DNA of 64,000 nucleotides from assembly GCA_029557895.1 (NCBI GenBank), contig JAKQHT010000025.1, positions 124,001 to 188,000 of the forward strand, read 5' to 3'. The stretch is from Bacteroidota bacterium (lineage in GTDB: Bacteria; Bacteroidota; Bacteroidia; Flavobacteriales; Flavobacteriaceae). Below, one piece after another: positions 42,110 through 52,026 of the stretch. The position numbers were made by a program, and so were the translations under genes. Numbering within the stretch: position 1 is the stretch's first letter; every line of letters begins with the position of its first letter. The notes beneath the pieces are model-generated. The model saw nothing but the letters and a program-made list of their open reading frames with translations, did no database searches and had not been told where the DNA came from.

Positions 42110-44449
42110 ATGAGTCCAGAAGAACAAAGAGCTGCAAGAGGAAACAGATCAGACCAAGGGGAGCAGATAAAACAGGAACTCTATAAGTACCTCCGCTATT
42201 GGGTGTGGTTTGCCATAGGTGTTTTTCTTTCTGTATTAGTAGCCTTTCTCTATTTGCGATATACCCCAAGGGTGTATATGAGTAATGCAAAAATGCAGAT
42301 TCTCAATAAGCAAAAAGGGCTTGAATTGCCATCTTCGGCATTTATCTTCAACCGTTCCAATATCAATCTTGAAAACGAAATAGAAATACTCAAATCTTAC
42401 AGGATCATAGAAAGAGTAGTCAGAAACCTAAACCTGACCATGGAATTTTATGAAGAAGGTAATGTAAGAACAACAGAAATCGACCGTTTTCCTTTTGAAC
42501 TAAAAAAGAAAATTGACGGCGACAGTATTTTAGGGGTACAAACGTTCAGGATTGAGGTGAAAAAGTCTTCGTTCAATATCTACAATATTGGAACCGGAAA
42601 ATCGACCACCATCAATGATTTTAACTCCTATGGCGTCAGTCACGACCTTCCTTTTGAAGTTATGTTGAGGGATGCCAATGGACTAAAGGATATGGAGGGC
42701 AAGACTTTTTTGCTCAAGTTTTTACCGGTGTCCAAAGCTACCATGATGCTAAAAGACAGAATAGGCATCAGCATGGTTGGAAAAGGAAGCGACTTGCTGC
42801 AGCTCACTTATTCGAGCGAGAGCCGGCAGAAATCGGAGCGGATACTTAATGAGCTTTTGAGGGTGTTCAACCAAGACGGCATTACCGATAGGCAAGAAGT
42901 CTCCAAACGCACCATTGATTTCATTGACGAACGATTTGTTTTTCTTGCGCAAGAACTAGATTCCATTGAAACCGAAAAGAAAGACTTCAAGCAATCAAAC
43001 GATATCATATATATTGAATCTGATGCGCAGCAAGGCTTGTCCCTTAGGGCCATGTCGGACGAAAATGTATTTAAGGTAGAAAACCAAATTTTGCTGTCCA
43101 ACATGCTCAAGGAATCCTTAAATGCCGAAAACAAAAAGTCAGACCTCTTACCGGCCAATATCGGCATTGAGAATTCGAGTATCAATTCCCTTATCGATGA
43201 ATACAACACCCTGGTTTTTGAAAGAGACAAAATGAAAGTCAGTGGTGGTGATAACAATCCTAAAGTACAGGTCATCAGTAATAAACTCGAAGAAGTAAAA
43301 GAAAACATTAACGCTTCTTTAGTAACTTCAAAGCAGCAACTGGAAGCTACAAAAAAGCAGCTGATGAGCAGGAACAGAAGGTTTGCGTCAGAAGTTTCCA
43401 TGCTCCCTGCCAAGGAAAAATTGCTCAACTCCATAGAACGTGAGCGGGTTATCAAAGAAACGCTCTATCTGTTCCTACTGCAAAAAAGGGAAGAAGCGGC
43501 CATAAACCTTGCTATTACCGAACCTTCAATAAAAGTTGTGGAATATGCTTTGTCGAGTAGCCTTCCGATTTCACCAAAACCAAACAATATTTATTTGATT
43601 GCATTGGTGGTGGGCATACTCGTTCCGTTTGTTATTCTCTATGTAACGATTTTGCTTGATACCAAGGTCAAAAGCAAGCACGACATTGAGATTCGAGCGA
43701 TCAATGTACCCATTTTGGCAGAACTCCCAAGAATCAAGGACAGGGATTTGGTGTTCAGGGATCCCACTGACAGAACGGTTCAGGCCGAAGCGTTTAGGAT
43801 ATTGAGTTCCAATGTCAATTACATCCTTTCTGCCAATGCTGCCAAGACCGGAAAAGTCATTTACTGTACTTCCACGATCAAGGGCGAGGGCAAGACATAT
43901 GTAGGTCTCAATCTTTCTCTGGCTTTGGCAAGTATCAACAAAAAAGTGCTGCTCATCGGTGCCGATTTGAGAAACCCGCAGATCCATAACTATACGGGAC
44001 ACAACAAAAATATTGCAGGGTTGTCAAACTATCTGCACGATGAAAATTTTGAATGGCGTTCGGCACTGATGAAAGGGTTTGAGAACTACCCCGAGCATTA
44101 CACACTACTTGCCGGAAGCATCCCGCCAAACCCGACCCAATTGCTGACCAACGGACGTTTTGAACGGCTTTTGAAAGAAGCTCGGGAAGTGTTTGATTAC
44201 ATAGTGGTCGATACCGCACCGACCATTTTGGTTACCGATACGATGCTTATTTCGCAATGGGCCGATGCAACCTTATATTTGGTCAGGGCAGAATTTACCG
44301 AGAAAAACCTTTTGGAATTTTCAAAAGAGTTGAGCGATACCGGACGTCTTAAAAACATGGCTTATGTTATCAATGGCGTTGGGGCAAGTAAGTCGTATGG
44401 TTACACCTACAATTACGGTTATACCTATGGTTATGGCCATCAAGAATAA
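42110..44449 (+). CDS. Wzc-like polysaccharide co-polymerase and tyrosine autokinase
   Basis: 779 residues. Two membrane segments (about 33-52 and 493-513) flank the periplasmic Wzz/GNVR coiled-coil region. The cytoplasmic BY-kinase has Walker A KGEGKTYVGLN (about 590-600), Walker A' LLIGADLRNP and Walker B YIVVDTAP. The tail carries seven tyrosines within its last 17 residues (YGYTYNYGYTYGYG), the autophosphorylation cluster that controls chain length and export. No Wzb-type phosphatase gene is in the window. Confidence 0.94.
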   Translation: MSPEEQRAARGNRSDQGEQIKQELYKYLRYWVWFAIGVFLSVLVAFLYLRYTPRVYMSNAKMQILNKQKGLELPSSAFIFNRSNINLENEIEILKSYRIIERVVRNLNLTMEFYEEGNVRTTEIDRFPFELKKKIDGDSILGVQTFRIEVKKSSFNIYNIGTGKSTTINDFNSYGVSHDLPFEVMLRDANGLKDMEGKTFLLKFLPVSKATMMLKDRIGISMVGKGSDLLQLTYSSESRQKSERILNELLRVFNQDGITDRQEVSKRTIDFIDERFVFLAQELDSIETEKKDFKQSNDIIYIESDAQQGLSLRAMSDENVFKVENQILLSNMLKESLNAENKKSDLLPANIGIENSSINSLIDEYNTLVFERDKMKVSGGDNNPKVQVISNKLEEVKENINASLVTSKQQLEATKKQLMSRNRRFASEVSMLPAKEKLLNSIERERVIKETLYLFLLQKREEAAINLAITEPSIKVVEYALSSSLPISPKPNNIYLIALVVGILVPFVILYVTILLDTKVKSKHDIEIRAINVPILAELPRIKDRDLVFRDPTDRTVQAEAFRILSSNVNYILSANAAKTGKVIYCTSTIKGEGKTYVGLNLSLALASINKKVLLIGADLRNPQIHNYTGHNKNIAGLSNYLHDENFEWRSALMKGFENYPEHYTLLAGSIPPNPTQLLTNGRFERLLKEAREVFDYIVVDTAPTILVTDTMLISQWADATLYLVRAEFTEKNLLEFSKELSDTGRLKNMAYVINGVGASKSYGYTYNYGYTYGYGHQE

Positions 44450-44460
44450 CGGCTAAAGAA

Positions 44461-44507
44461 AAAAAAATGACAAGCCTGGTCAAAATTCGTTTTTGGTCAG
44501 GCTTTTT
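44461..44507. terminator. Bidirectional terminator between wzc and rpe
   Basis: AAGCCTG (44472-44478) pairs with CAGGCTT (44498-44504), with A7 on the left and T5 on the right. The right arm lies inside the 3' end of rpe. It can stop wzc transcription on plus and rpe on minus. Confidence 0.7.
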
Positions 44508-45145
44508 AAATTTTGGATGGTCCTGACGGGATCGGCGCTACTGAACACAAAACTTCCCGCCACAAGGACATCGGCTCCGGTTGCTATCAACGCTTGGGCA
44601 TTTTTATCCGTCACTCCGCCATCAATCTCTATTAGGGTTTTGGCATTTCGTTTGGAAATGAGTGCTTTGAGCTGTTTAATTTTGTTGTAGGTGTTTTCTA
44701 TAAAACTCTGACCACCAAATCCGGGGTTGACACTCATCAGGCACACAACATCTATATCGTTGATGACGTCTTCGAGCAAACTGATATTGGTATGTGGGTT
44801 GATGGCCACGCCAGCGAGCATGCCTTCGGCTTTAATGGCCTGCAATGTTCGGTGGAGGTGCGTACAAGCCTCGTAATGAACCGTGAGGTTGTTGGCGCCC
44901 AAGCGTGCAAATTCGGTAATGTACCTGTCTGGGTCAACAATCATCAAATGGACATCGACGAACTTTTTGGCGTGTTTTGTAATGGCTTTCAGAACGGGCA
45001 TACCAAACGAAATGTTTGGCACGAAAACACCGTCCATAATATCAATGTGAAACCAATCTGCCTCACTTGCATTAACCATTTCGATATCGCGTTGGAGATT
45101 TGCAAAATCTGCGGCAAGGATGGAGGGAGCTATCAGTTTGGTCAT
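44480..45145 (-). CDS. rpe: Ribulose-phosphate 3-epimerase
   Basis: 221 residues from ATG 45145 (MTKLIAPSILAADFA, the normal start of the family; a start seven codons upstream was not used). TIM barrel with WFHIDIMDGVFVPN, HLMI, VNPGFGGQSFI and IDGGV, which hold the metal-binding His and Asp residues and the phosphate site. It interconverts ribulose-5-phosphate and xylulose-5-phosphate in the pentose phosphate pathway. Single gene between the polysaccharide locus and rpoD. Confidence 0.95.
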   Translation of the reverse strand: MTKLIAPSILAADFANLQRDIEMVNASEADWFHIDIMDGVFVPNISFGMPVLKAITKHAKKFVDVHLMIVDPDRYITEFARLGANNLTVHYEACTHLHRTLQAIKAEGMLAGVAINPHTNISLLEDVINDIDVVCLMSVNPGFGGQSFIENTYNKIKQLKALISKRNAKTLIEIDGGVTDKNAQALIATGADVLVAGSFVFSSADPVRTIQNLKSLTKNEF

Positions 45146-45243
45146 AAGATGGGCGTATATGCGCAAAGATAATTAAAAATTAGTATTCATTTTGAAGCTT
45201 ATCACAAAGTACCTTTCCTTTGGAAAGTGAATTAGGGATAAGT

Positions 45244-45279
45244 TTTAAAAACGAACCCCCGGTAATCAGCCGGGGGTTC
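45244..45279 (-). terminator. Terminator of rpoD
   Basis: GAACCCCCGG (45253-45262) pairs perfectly with CCGGGGGTTC (45270-45279) around a seven-base loop; on the minus strand a T5 run follows. Confidence 0.82.
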
Positions 45280-45344
45280 TTTCATCAATCAAAAAACGAA
45301 CAGTTATGAGTAACTGTTTGTTGCTGTCATTGGGTCGCAAATGG

Positions 45345-46208
45345 TTAGCCCAAATATGTTTTTAGGATTTTGCTCCTTGAGGTGTGTTTCAACCTACGGA
45401 TTGCTTTTTCCTTGATCTGGCGTACACGTTCACGGGTGAGGTCAAATGTTTCGCCGATTTCTTCCAAGGTCATAGGGTGTTGGTCTCCAAGTCCAAAATA
45501 CAAACGGATCACGTCTGCTTCACGGGGCGTCAGGGTTTCGAGCGCCCTTTCGATTTCTGTGCGCAGCGATTCGTGCAACAGTTCCCTGTCTGGGTTTGGC
45601 GACTCACCGGAACGCAAAACGTCATAAAGATTGGAGTCCTCGCCTTCTACCAATGGTGCATCCATCGATACATGGCGGCCGGAGTTCTTCATCGATTCCT
45701 TAACGTCGTTGATGGTCATGTCGAGCTCTTTGGCAATTTCCTCGGCACTTGGCGGACGTTCGTGGCTTTGTTCCAAAAAGGCAAAAGTTTTATTGATCTT
45801 ATTGATGGAACCTATCTTGTTCAACGGCAAGCGCACAATGCGGGACTGTTCGGCCAATGCCTGAAGTATTGACTGGCGTATCCACCATACCGCATAGGAA
45901 ATGAACTTGAAACCTCGGGTTTCGTCAAAACGTTGTGCGGCTTTGATAAGCCCGAGATTGCCTTCGTTGATCAGATCGGGAAGTGTCAATCCTTGGTTTT
46001 GGTACTGCTTGGCGACCGACACTACAAAACGGAGGTTGGCCTTTGTGAGTTTTTCAAGGGCGCGCTGGTCGCCAGCCTTGATACGTTGTGCCAATTCTAC
46101 CTCTTCATCTGCGGTAATGAGGTCCACTTTACCTATTTCTTGGAGATATTTATCCAGCGAAGCGGTTTCCCTGTTGGTGACCTGCTTCGTAATTTTTAGC
46201 TGTCTCAT
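45345..46208 (-). CDS. rpoD: Principal sigma factor (RpoD/SigA family)
   Basis: 287 residues. Region 1.2 starts near residue 17 ([10 protein letters not shown]), region 2 has [22 protein letters not shown] (given in part) and YAVWWIRQ, region 3 and region 4.2 ([19 protein letters not shown]) are complete. It lacks region 1.1 and the long non-conserved insert, as is normal for Bacteroidota housekeeping sigma factors. These recognise the TTTG/TAnnTTTG promoters listed here. It stands alone with its own terminator. Confidence 0.95.
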   Translation of the reverse strand: MRQLKITKQVTNRETASLDKYLQEIGKVDLITADEEVELAQRIKAGDQRALEKLTKANLRFVVSVAKQYQNQGLTLPDLINEGNLGLIKAAQRFDETRGFKFISYAVWWIRQSILQALAEQSRIVRLPLNKIGSINKINKTFAFLEQSHERPPSAEEIAKELDMTINDVKESMKNSGRHVSMDAPLVEGEDSNLYDVLRSGESPNPDRELLHESLRTEIERALETLTPREADVIRLYFGLGDQHPMTLEEIGETFDLTRERVRQIKEKAIRRLKHTSRSKILKTYLG

Positions 46209-46347
46209 TTATGGTTCAATGTGATTTTTTTATGTGATAGTTGCGTTGCTAATAGTTATACGTAAAAACCGATCAAAATGTTACAAAGCGCCATATTAAA
46301 ATTTGATTTGTTTGGTTTTTGTCCAAAACAATGGCCGGGATTGAACA

Positions 46348-46380
46348 TAAAAAAAGTCCCGTAACTTCGGGACTTTTCTT
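46348..46380 (-). terminator. Terminator of pnp
   Basis: AAAGTCCCG (46353-46361) pairs with CGGGACTTT (46368-46376) around a six-base loop, with a T7 run following on the minus strand. Confidence 0.82.
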
Positions 46381-46401
46381 TTTAAATATCTCAAGGAAAA
46401 C

Positions 46402-48669
46402 TTAATCTTCGCTTCTATTTTCCCTTGGGCGTCTGTCATCACGTCGGTTATCGCGACCTCTGTGGTTGTCACGTCCGTTGCGGTTGTCACGTCCACGGTT
46501 ATCGCCGTTGCCTCGGTCATTGTTATCCCTTGGCGGTCTTTCTTTATAGCCTTCGGGCTTGGGAAGGGTTGCTTTGCGCGATACTTTTTCCTTACGGGTT
46601 TTTGGATCGACACCAAGATATTTAACCTCAAAAACATCGCCCATGTTCACCACATCAGACACATTTTCGGTGCGTTCCCATGCCAGTTCGCTCACGTGCA
46701 GCAGCACTTCGTTGCCCGGTGCTTGCGTGTATTCCACCACGGCGCCAAAATCGAGCATCTTGATGACTTTTACCTCATATACGTTGCCTATTTCCGGTTT
46801 GAACATCAAAGAATCGATTTTTGCCAATACCATATCGATACCTGCTTGGTCAGTGCCGAGAATCTCGACGATGCCTTCTTCCGTAATTGGATCTTCGTTG
46901 ATGACAATCGTGGTTTTGGACGCTTTTTGTAGTTCTTGGATTACTTTTCCGCCGGGACCGATCAAGGCACCGATGAACTCGTTAGGGATGATCCTTGTGA
47001 TCATTTTTGGAGCGTGCGGTTTAACGTCAGGGTTAGATTGCGCAATGGTTTCGGTCAGTTTGCCCAAGATGTGCAAACGTCCTGCTTGCGCCTGCTTCAG
47101 TGCGTTTACCAAGATTTCATATTTCAATCCTTTGATTTTGATGTCCATTTGGCAAGCGGTAATACCTTCATCGGTACCGGTAACTTTAAAGTCCATATCG
47201 CCCAAATGGTCCTCATCGCCAAGGATGTCGCTCAAAACGGCATAGCGATCGCCATCAGAAATCAGTCCCATGGCAATGCCCGAAACCGGTTTTCGCATCG
47301 GTACACCCGCATCCATTAGCGCCATGGTGCCGGCGCATACGGTGGCCATAGATGACGAACCGTTGCTTTCCAATACTTCCGAAACCACTCTCACGGTATA
47401 GGCAAAATCGTCTGCAACCATACGTTTCAAGGCACGTTGTGCCAGATTGCCGTGCCCAACTTCCCTTCTCGAAGTGCCACGGATGGGTCTTGCCTCACCA
47501 GTGGAAAACGGTGGGAAGTTATAGTGTAGGTAAAAGCGCTCTTCGCCCTGAAAGGTTGGGATGTCGATGATATTGGCCTCTCTGGAAGTACCTAAAGTAA
47601 CCGTTGCCAAAGCCTGTGTTTCCCCCCTGGTAAAAATGGCCGAACCGTGTGTTGAGGGCAGATAGTCCACCTCGCACCAGATAGGTCGGATCTCGGTAGT
47701 TTTTCTTCCGTCCAAACGGAGGCCTTCTTCGAGTGTCAAGTTGCGAACGGCTTCTTTTTGTGTTTTGTTGAAATATTTTGAAACCAAACCACCAATTTCG
47801 GCCAATTCTTCTTCAGAATAACCGGCAAGCAATGCTTCCTTAACATCGCTGAACGCTTGGCTTCGTCCTTGTTTGGAAGAAGCTTGTTTGGCAATGTCAT
47901 AGCATTGTGAATAAACCGCTTCGTGAATTTTTTTGGCAAGCGCCTCATCTTCAACTTCGGGCGTGTACTCGCGGGTTTCTTTTTTTCCTACTTGTGCTAC
48001 CAGTCGGTCTTGTGCAGCGCATTGGATCTTGATGGCCTCATGGGCAAATTTGATGGCTTCGACCATTTCTTCTTCTGAAATTTCGCTCATTTCGCCTTCG
48101 ACCATCATTACAGAATCCACAGAGGCACCGACCATCATATCGATGTCGGAAACTTCTAATTGTTGCCTGCTTGGATTGATGATGAACTGGCCGTCGATAC
48201 GGCCTACCCTTACTTCCGAAATGGTCGTTTCAAACGGTATGTCGCTCAATTGGATGGCAGCCGAGGCGGCAAGTCCTGCCAAAGCATCGGGCATAACGTC
48301 TTCGTCATGCGACATAAGCTGTATCATGACCTGCGTTTCTGAATGGTAATCTTTTGGGAACAATGGTCGCAAACACCTGTCCACCAGGCGCATGGTCAGG
48401 ACTTCATCGTCACTGGGACGCGCTTCCCTTTTGAAGAAACCGCCGGGATAGCGACCGGCAGCGGCAAATTTTTCGCGGTAATCAACTGTCAGTGGCAAAA
48501 AATCCACATCCGATGCGTCATAATTGGAAACAACGGTACAAAGCAGCATGGCCTTGCCCATTTGTACAACAACAGAACCATGGGCCTGCTTGGCCAATTT
48601 TCCTGTTTCGAGGGTAATGGTCCTTCCATCACCAAGGTCTATGACCTCTTTAAAAACTTTTGGAATCAT
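46402..48669 (-). CDS. pnp: Polyribonucleotide nucleotidyltransferase (PNPase)
   Basis: 755 residues. Two RNase PH-type domains (about 10-140 and 325-465) surround a helical domain; the second has [23 protein letters not shown] (in part) and the catalytic-site [18 protein letters not shown] pattern. A KH domain ([20 protein letters not shown]) and an S1 domain ([21 protein letters not shown]) follow. The last 40 residues are an Arg/Gly/Asn/Asp-rich tail with repeated RGRDNR. PNPase degrades RNA phosphorolytically in the cytoplasm. It follows rpsO, as in many bacteria, but a terminator separates them. Confidence 0.97.
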   Translation of the reverse strand: MIPKVFKEVIDLGDGRTITLETGKLAKQAHGSVVVQMGKAMLLCTVVSNYDASDVDFLPLTVDYREKFAAAGRYPGGFFKREARPSDDEVLTMRLVDRCLRPLFPKDYHSETQVMIQLMSHDEDVMPDALAGLAASAAIQLSDIPFETTISEVRVGRIDGQFIINPSRQQLEVSDIDMMVGASVDSVMMVEGEMSEISEEEMVEAIKFAHEAIKIQCAAQDRLVAQVGKKETREYTPEVEDEALAKKIHEAVYSQCYDIAKQASSKQGRSQAFSDVKEALLAGYSEEELAEIGGLVSKYFNKTQKEAVRNLTLEEGLRLDGRKTTEIRPIWCEVDYLPSTHGSAIFTRGETQALATVTLGTSREANIIDIPTFQGEERFYLHYNFPPFSTGEARPIRGTSRREVGHGNLAQRALKRMVADDFAYTVRVVSEVLESNGSSSMATVCAGTMALMDAGVPMRKPVSGIAMGLISDGDRYAVLSDILGDEDHLGDMDFKVTGTDEGITACQMDIKIKGLKYEILVNALKQAQAGRLHILGKLTETIAQSNPDVKPHAPKMITRIIPNEFIGALIGPGGKVIQELQKASKTTIVINEDPITEEGIVEILGTDQAGIDMVLAKIDSLMFKPEIGNVYEVKVIKMLDFGAVVEYTQAPGNEVLLHVSELAWERTENVSDVVNMGDVFEVKYLGVDPKTRKEKVSRKATLPKPEGYKERPPRDNNDRGNGDNRGRDNRNGRDNHRGRDNRRDDRRPRENRSED

Positions 48670-48805
48670 AATTTTTTTTAATTCTAATTAAACAATGGTC
48701 TCCGCCATTACCGGGCGGGCAGGGTTGTGTTGTTGTGTGACCAATGAAAAACTATAATTAGCTTCTTGTAACGCGGGTTTTGGCTCTTGCGCAGGAGCTT
48801 TGCAA

Positions 48806-48836
48806 AACAAAAAAACCACGCTTGCGGGCGTGGTCT
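48806..48836 (-). terminator. Terminator between rpsO and pnp
   Basis: ACCACGC (48815-48821) pairs with GCGTGGT (48828-48834); on the minus strand a T run follows. It would uncouple rpsO from pnp or allow partial read-through. Confidence 0.7.
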
Positions 48837-48845
48837 TTTGATAGG

Positions 48846-49115
48846 CTATTTTCTCAATCCCAATTCTTTGACGATGGCACGGTATCTCATGATGTCTTTT
48901 TTTGCAAGATAATCGAGCAGTGACCTGCGCTTGCCCACGAGTTTTACCAATGACCTCTCGGTATTGAAATCTTTACGGTTGATTTTTAAGTGCTCTGTCA
49001 GGTGGTTGATCCTGTGCGTGAACAGTGCAATTTGGCCCTCTGTAGAGCCTGTGTCTTTGGCGTCTTTGCCATGCTTTTTAAAGATTTCCTCTTTAATTTC
49101 TTTTGTTAGATACAT
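48846..49115 (-). CDS. rpsO: 30S ribosomal protein S15
   Basis: 89 residues from ATG 49115 (MYLTKEIKEEIFKKHG), the usual S15 length; an upstream in-frame ATG would add 17 residues that are foreign to the family and lie in the leader. The conserved core DTGSTEGQIALFTHRI, LTEHLK and RRSLLDYL, which binds the 16S rRNA central domain, is intact. A promoter sits at 49171-49199. Confidence 0.96.
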   Translation of the reverse strand: MYLTKEIKEEIFKKHGKDAKDTGSTEGQIALFTHRINHLTEHLKINRKDFNTERSLVKLVGKRRSLLDYLAKKDIMRYRAIVKELGLRK

Positions 49116-49170
49116 GCTAATATTATTGTAAATGATTGTTATGTACTGACCCGAGTTTCGAATCAAGGTG

Positions 49171-49199
49171 CAAATATAGTGTTTTTTAGTAATTTACAA
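49171..49199 (-). promoter_or_regulatory. Promoter of rpsO
   Basis: On the minus strand TTG (49197-49199), 18 bases, TATATTTG (49171-49178). The -7 box is 55 bases before the rpsO ATG, leaving room for a short leader. Confidence 0.55.
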
Positions 49200-49254
49200 G
49201 GGGATTATAAATAAAAATCAAAATGGTCAATAGGTTTTGGAGTTATTCTAAAAT

Positions 49255-49607
49255 CTATACTTTAACCTTGCATACACATAAGCTTGGCACTAACCGTATG
49301 GTGGATTTGTAGATGTAAATCTCATCGATCTCATTTATTGAAGACAACCTTTCATCCATCAAGTTGTTGGCAACAAATTCATATGAAAATCTTGAGTTTT
49401 TTTGGATTGTGATTTAAAACAAAATCAACAAAATTATTTGTGTCGTTCGTGAAATAGTTTTTGTTTTTTTAATGAAGCTATCCAAACATCCGACAGTTAA
49501 TAGATTGCATTTATTTCTACATTTTCCCAAGAGGTTTTTGATTTGATGTTGTTAAAAATGGATTTTGAAATATTTATGTTAATCCGAAAGTTGAAATTTA
49601 TCGGAAG
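49255..49607 (-). pseudogene. Decayed protein-coding gene of unknown kind
   Basis: Reading the minus strand from 49604, 35 codons (with SWENVEINAIY) are open, then a TAA at 49497-49499. Reading on, sense-like sequence changes frame at two A-rich runs (LSDVWIASLKK, then NYFTNDTNNFVDFVLNHNP, then NSRFSYEFVANNLMDERL) and ends in a TAG at 49255. The amino acid composition of the pieces looks protein-like, but the region is AT-rich and I recognise no family. I read it as the remains of a gene with one stop and two frameshifts; chance open frames remain possible. Confidence 0.35.
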
Positions 49608-49913
49608 CTAAAAATATGTGGTTCCGGAAAAAAATAAGATGAACTCTGGATTTCTGTTTTTTCTTGCCCTTTCAAGAAAGAATGACAGCCGTTCAGTTGA
49701 TAGTTTTGAAAAACAAGTTAGTGTAGGGTCCGTTGTAATTCCTGCTGAAATTTATGCTCACCTGTCCGATTTTAAGATTTTTCGAACGTAAGCCAAGTAT
49801 TGAGCTTTAGAGGCATAAATTGCTTTGTGAAAAATTAGGGTCAAAGTTGATAAATTTGAAAAAAAGCTCTTGATTTTCGCCTAAATCAGTCCGCTTTTTG
49901 CTGACGATTTACA
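49608..49913. other. AT-rich gap upstream of the decayed gene and downstream of accD
   Basis: 306 bases. One short open frame on plus (49639-49791, 50 codons) has no recognisable product or start signal. I see no terminator hairpin directly behind accD and no structured RNA. Confidence 0.4.
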
Positions 49914-50771
49914 CTAGACCCGCAACGGCTGGTTGGTAATCAAGTCGATATAAAGGTTGATCTTGTCCTTGAGGTCCCTTCGCTCGGTTATAAAATCCAA
50001 AAAACCGTGTTCCAATAGAAATTCGGCGGTCTGGAATCCTTCGGGGAGTTCTTGCCCTGTAGTATCTCTTACCACGCGCGGCCCAGCAAAACCTATCAAT
50101 GCACCGGGTTCACTGATATTGATGTCGCCCAGCATGGCAAACGAAGCAGTTGTACCGCCCGTGGTCGGGTCAGTGCACAATGAAATATAAGGGATGCCGG
50201 CATCGGCGAGCTGTGCCAGTTTTGCAGAGGTTTTTGCCAATTGCATCAAGGATAGTGCAGCTTCCTGCATCCGGGCGCCGCCAGATTTTGAGATGATGAG
50301 AAACGGAATTTTTTTCTTGAGCGAATAATCTGCCGCCCGTGCTATCTTTTCGCCGACCACGCTTCCCATGGAGCCTCCGATAAAGGCAAAATCCATACAG
50401 GCAACCACCAAGTCTTTGCCCTTTGATTTGCCCACGGCAGTGCGTACGGCATCTTTGAGGTTGGATTTTTCTTGCGCTGCCTTGAGTCGCTCGGGATATT
50501 TTTTGGTATCCATAAATTTAAGCGGGTCTTTGGATTCAAGGTTGGCATCCAGTTCCTTAAACTTGTTATCGTCAAACAAGATCTGAAAATATTCTTTGCT
50601 CCCGATACGTACGTGATAGCCGTCTTCGGGGCTTACAAAAAAATTCTTTTCGAGTTCTTCGGTGTCGATGATCTTTCCCGTTGGGGATTTGTACCATAAG
50701 CCTTTCGGGGTGTCTTTCTTTTCTTCGGTGGCGGTAGTGATCCCTTTAGTTTTTCTTTTGAACCAAGACAT
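49914..50771 (-). CDS. accD: Acetyl-CoA carboxylase carboxyltransferase beta subunit
   Basis: 285 residues, normal length. The crotonase-type core is intact: [35 protein letters not shown] and [13 protein letters not shown]. AccD with AccA makes malonyl-CoA for fatty acid synthesis. The N-terminal zinc ribbon that has four Cys in E. coli lacks them: the matching sites read KSPTGKI and FVSPEDGYH. This seems to be usual in this lineage. It is 67 bases downstream of fbaA and probably co-transcribed with it. Confidence 0.95.
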   Translation of the reverse strand: MSWFKRKTKGITTATEEKKDTPKGLWYKSPTGKIIDTEELEKNFFVSPEDGYHVRIGSKEYFQILFDDNKFKELDANLESKDPLKFMDTKKYPERLKAAQEKSNLKDAVRTAVGKSKGKDLVVACMDFAFIGGSMGSVVGEKIARAADYSLKKKIPFLIISKSGGARMQEAALSLMQLAKTSAKLAQLADAGIPYISLCTDPTTGGTTASFAMLGDINISEPGALIGFAGPRVVRDTTGQELPEGFQTAEFLLEHGFLDFITERRDLKDKINLYIDLITNQPLRV

Positions 50772-50838
50772 GTAATTTACGTTTTACTATTAACGATTGG
50801 TAATTTCTTCCAACTTCTAACTTGTGTGCGCTGCAAAG

Positions 50839-51906
50839 TTATAAAGTATTTACGTTATTGAGGTCTTCAAAAGCTTTTTTCAGCCTTGCAATGAAGGCTT
50901 CTTCGCCTTTACGGAGCCAAACCCTTGGGTCATAGTGTTTTTTGTTTGGCGCATCAGGGCCTTCAGGGTTGCCTATCTGCGATTTTAGATAGTCGGCCTT
51001 GTCGTTCATATAATCTCGGATGCCGCTCATAAAGGCGTATTGCATGTCGGTATCGATGTTCATTTTGATGACGCCGTAGCTGATAGCCTCTCGGATTTCT
51101 TCAACCGACGAGCCAGACCCACCGTGGAATACAAAATCGATATGGTTGTGCTCCACCCCGAATTTTTTGGACACATAGTCCTGTGAATTTTTGAGGATTT
51201 TTGGGGTCAGTTTTACATTGCCCGGTTTGTAAACACCGTGAACGTTCCCAAAAGCAGCTGCAATGGTAAACTGGTCGCTTACCTTGCTCAATTCTTCATA
51301 AGCATACGCCACTTCTTCGGGTTGGGTGTAGAGTTTGGAATCATCCACGTCGCTATTGTCCACACCATCTTCTTCGCCACCGGTAATGCCAAGCTCGATC
51401 TCAAGGGTCATGCCCATCTTGCTCATGCGAGCCAGGTATGCCTTACAGATGTCGATATTTTCTACGATTGGTTCTTCAGAAAGGTCAATCATGTGCGAAC
51501 TGTAGAGCGGTTTTCCGGTTTCGGCAAAATGCTTTTCGCTGGCATCGAGCAGGCCATCCAGCCAAGGGAGCAGGTTTTTGGCACAATGGTCGGTGTGCAG
51601 TATCACAGGGACATCATATTCCTTTGCGAGCAAATGAATGTGCTTTGCGCCGGCAATACCACCGGCAATGGCTGCTCTCTGGTTTTCGTTGCTCAATCCT
51701 TTGCCGGCATTGAATACCGCGCCACCGTTAGAAAACTGGATGATAACAGGGGCATTGAGCGCTTTGGCGGTTTCTAGAACGCCGTTGATTGAATTTGAAC
51801 CGATGACATTGACTGCTGGCAATGCAAAGCCTTTTTGTTTTGCAAGTTTAAAAATGGCTTGGACTTCTCTGCCTGTGGCAACACCGCCTTTGATATTGTG
51901 ACTCAT
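50839..51906 (-). CDS. fbaA: Fructose-bisphosphate aldolase, class II
   Basis: 355 residues, close to E. coli FbaA (359). Zinc ligands and active site are visible: VILHTDHCAKN (catalytic Asp and first His), EIELGITGGEEDGVDN, AAFGNVHGVYKPGN and FVFHGGSGSS. Zinc-dependent aldol cleavage of fructose-1,6-bisphosphate in glycolysis and gluconeogenesis. A promoter lies upstream at 51940-51968. Confidence 0.96.
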   Translation of the reverse strand: MSHNIKGGVATGREVQAIFKLAKQKGFALPAVNVIGSNSINGVLETAKALNAPVIIQFSNGGAVFNAGKGLSNENQRAAIAGGIAGAKHIHLLAKEYDVPVILHTDHCAKNLLPWLDGLLDASEKHFAETGKPLYSSHMIDLSEEPIVENIDICKAYLARMSKMGMTLEIELGITGGEEDGVDNSDVDDSKLYTQPEEVAYAYEELSKVSDQFTIAAAFGNVHGVYKPGNVKLTPKILKNSQDYVSKKFGVEHNHIDFVFHGGSGSSVEEIREAISYGVIKMNIDTDMQYAFMSGIRDYMNDKADYLKSQIGNPEGPDAPNKKHYDPRVWLRKGEEAFIARLKKAFEDLNNVNTL

Positions 51907-51939
51907 GGATATTGATTTTTAGTTGGATGATTCGCACTT

Positions 51940-51968
51940 CAAAAATAGTGAAATAAAAATAAATTCAA
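51940..51968 (-). promoter_or_regulatory. Promoter of fbaA-accD
   Basis: On the minus strand TTG (51966-51968), 18 bases, TATTTTTG (51940-51947), 33 bases before the ATG. Confidence 0.45.
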
Positions 51969-52026
51969 TGGGCAATCATTTTGGTTTTTTGTTGAAAGCA
52001 CATGATTTTTAAAAATGGGTAATTTT

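Noticed and set aside
46559-47245. 228-codon open frame antisense to pnp
   Set aside because: It mirrors the codon structure of pnp on the other strand, has no start signal, and its sequence is low in charge and rich in Ser/Pro as shadow frames usually are.
49116-49170. Upstream extension of S15
   Set aside because: In-frame, but S15 starts at MYLTKE in the family and the promoter position leaves these codons as leader.
49639-49791. 50-codon plus-strand frame in the rpsO-accD gap
   Set aside because: Starts with a hydrophobic run and then looks protein-like, but there is no ribosome-binding or promoter signal and no family. Left as unassigned.
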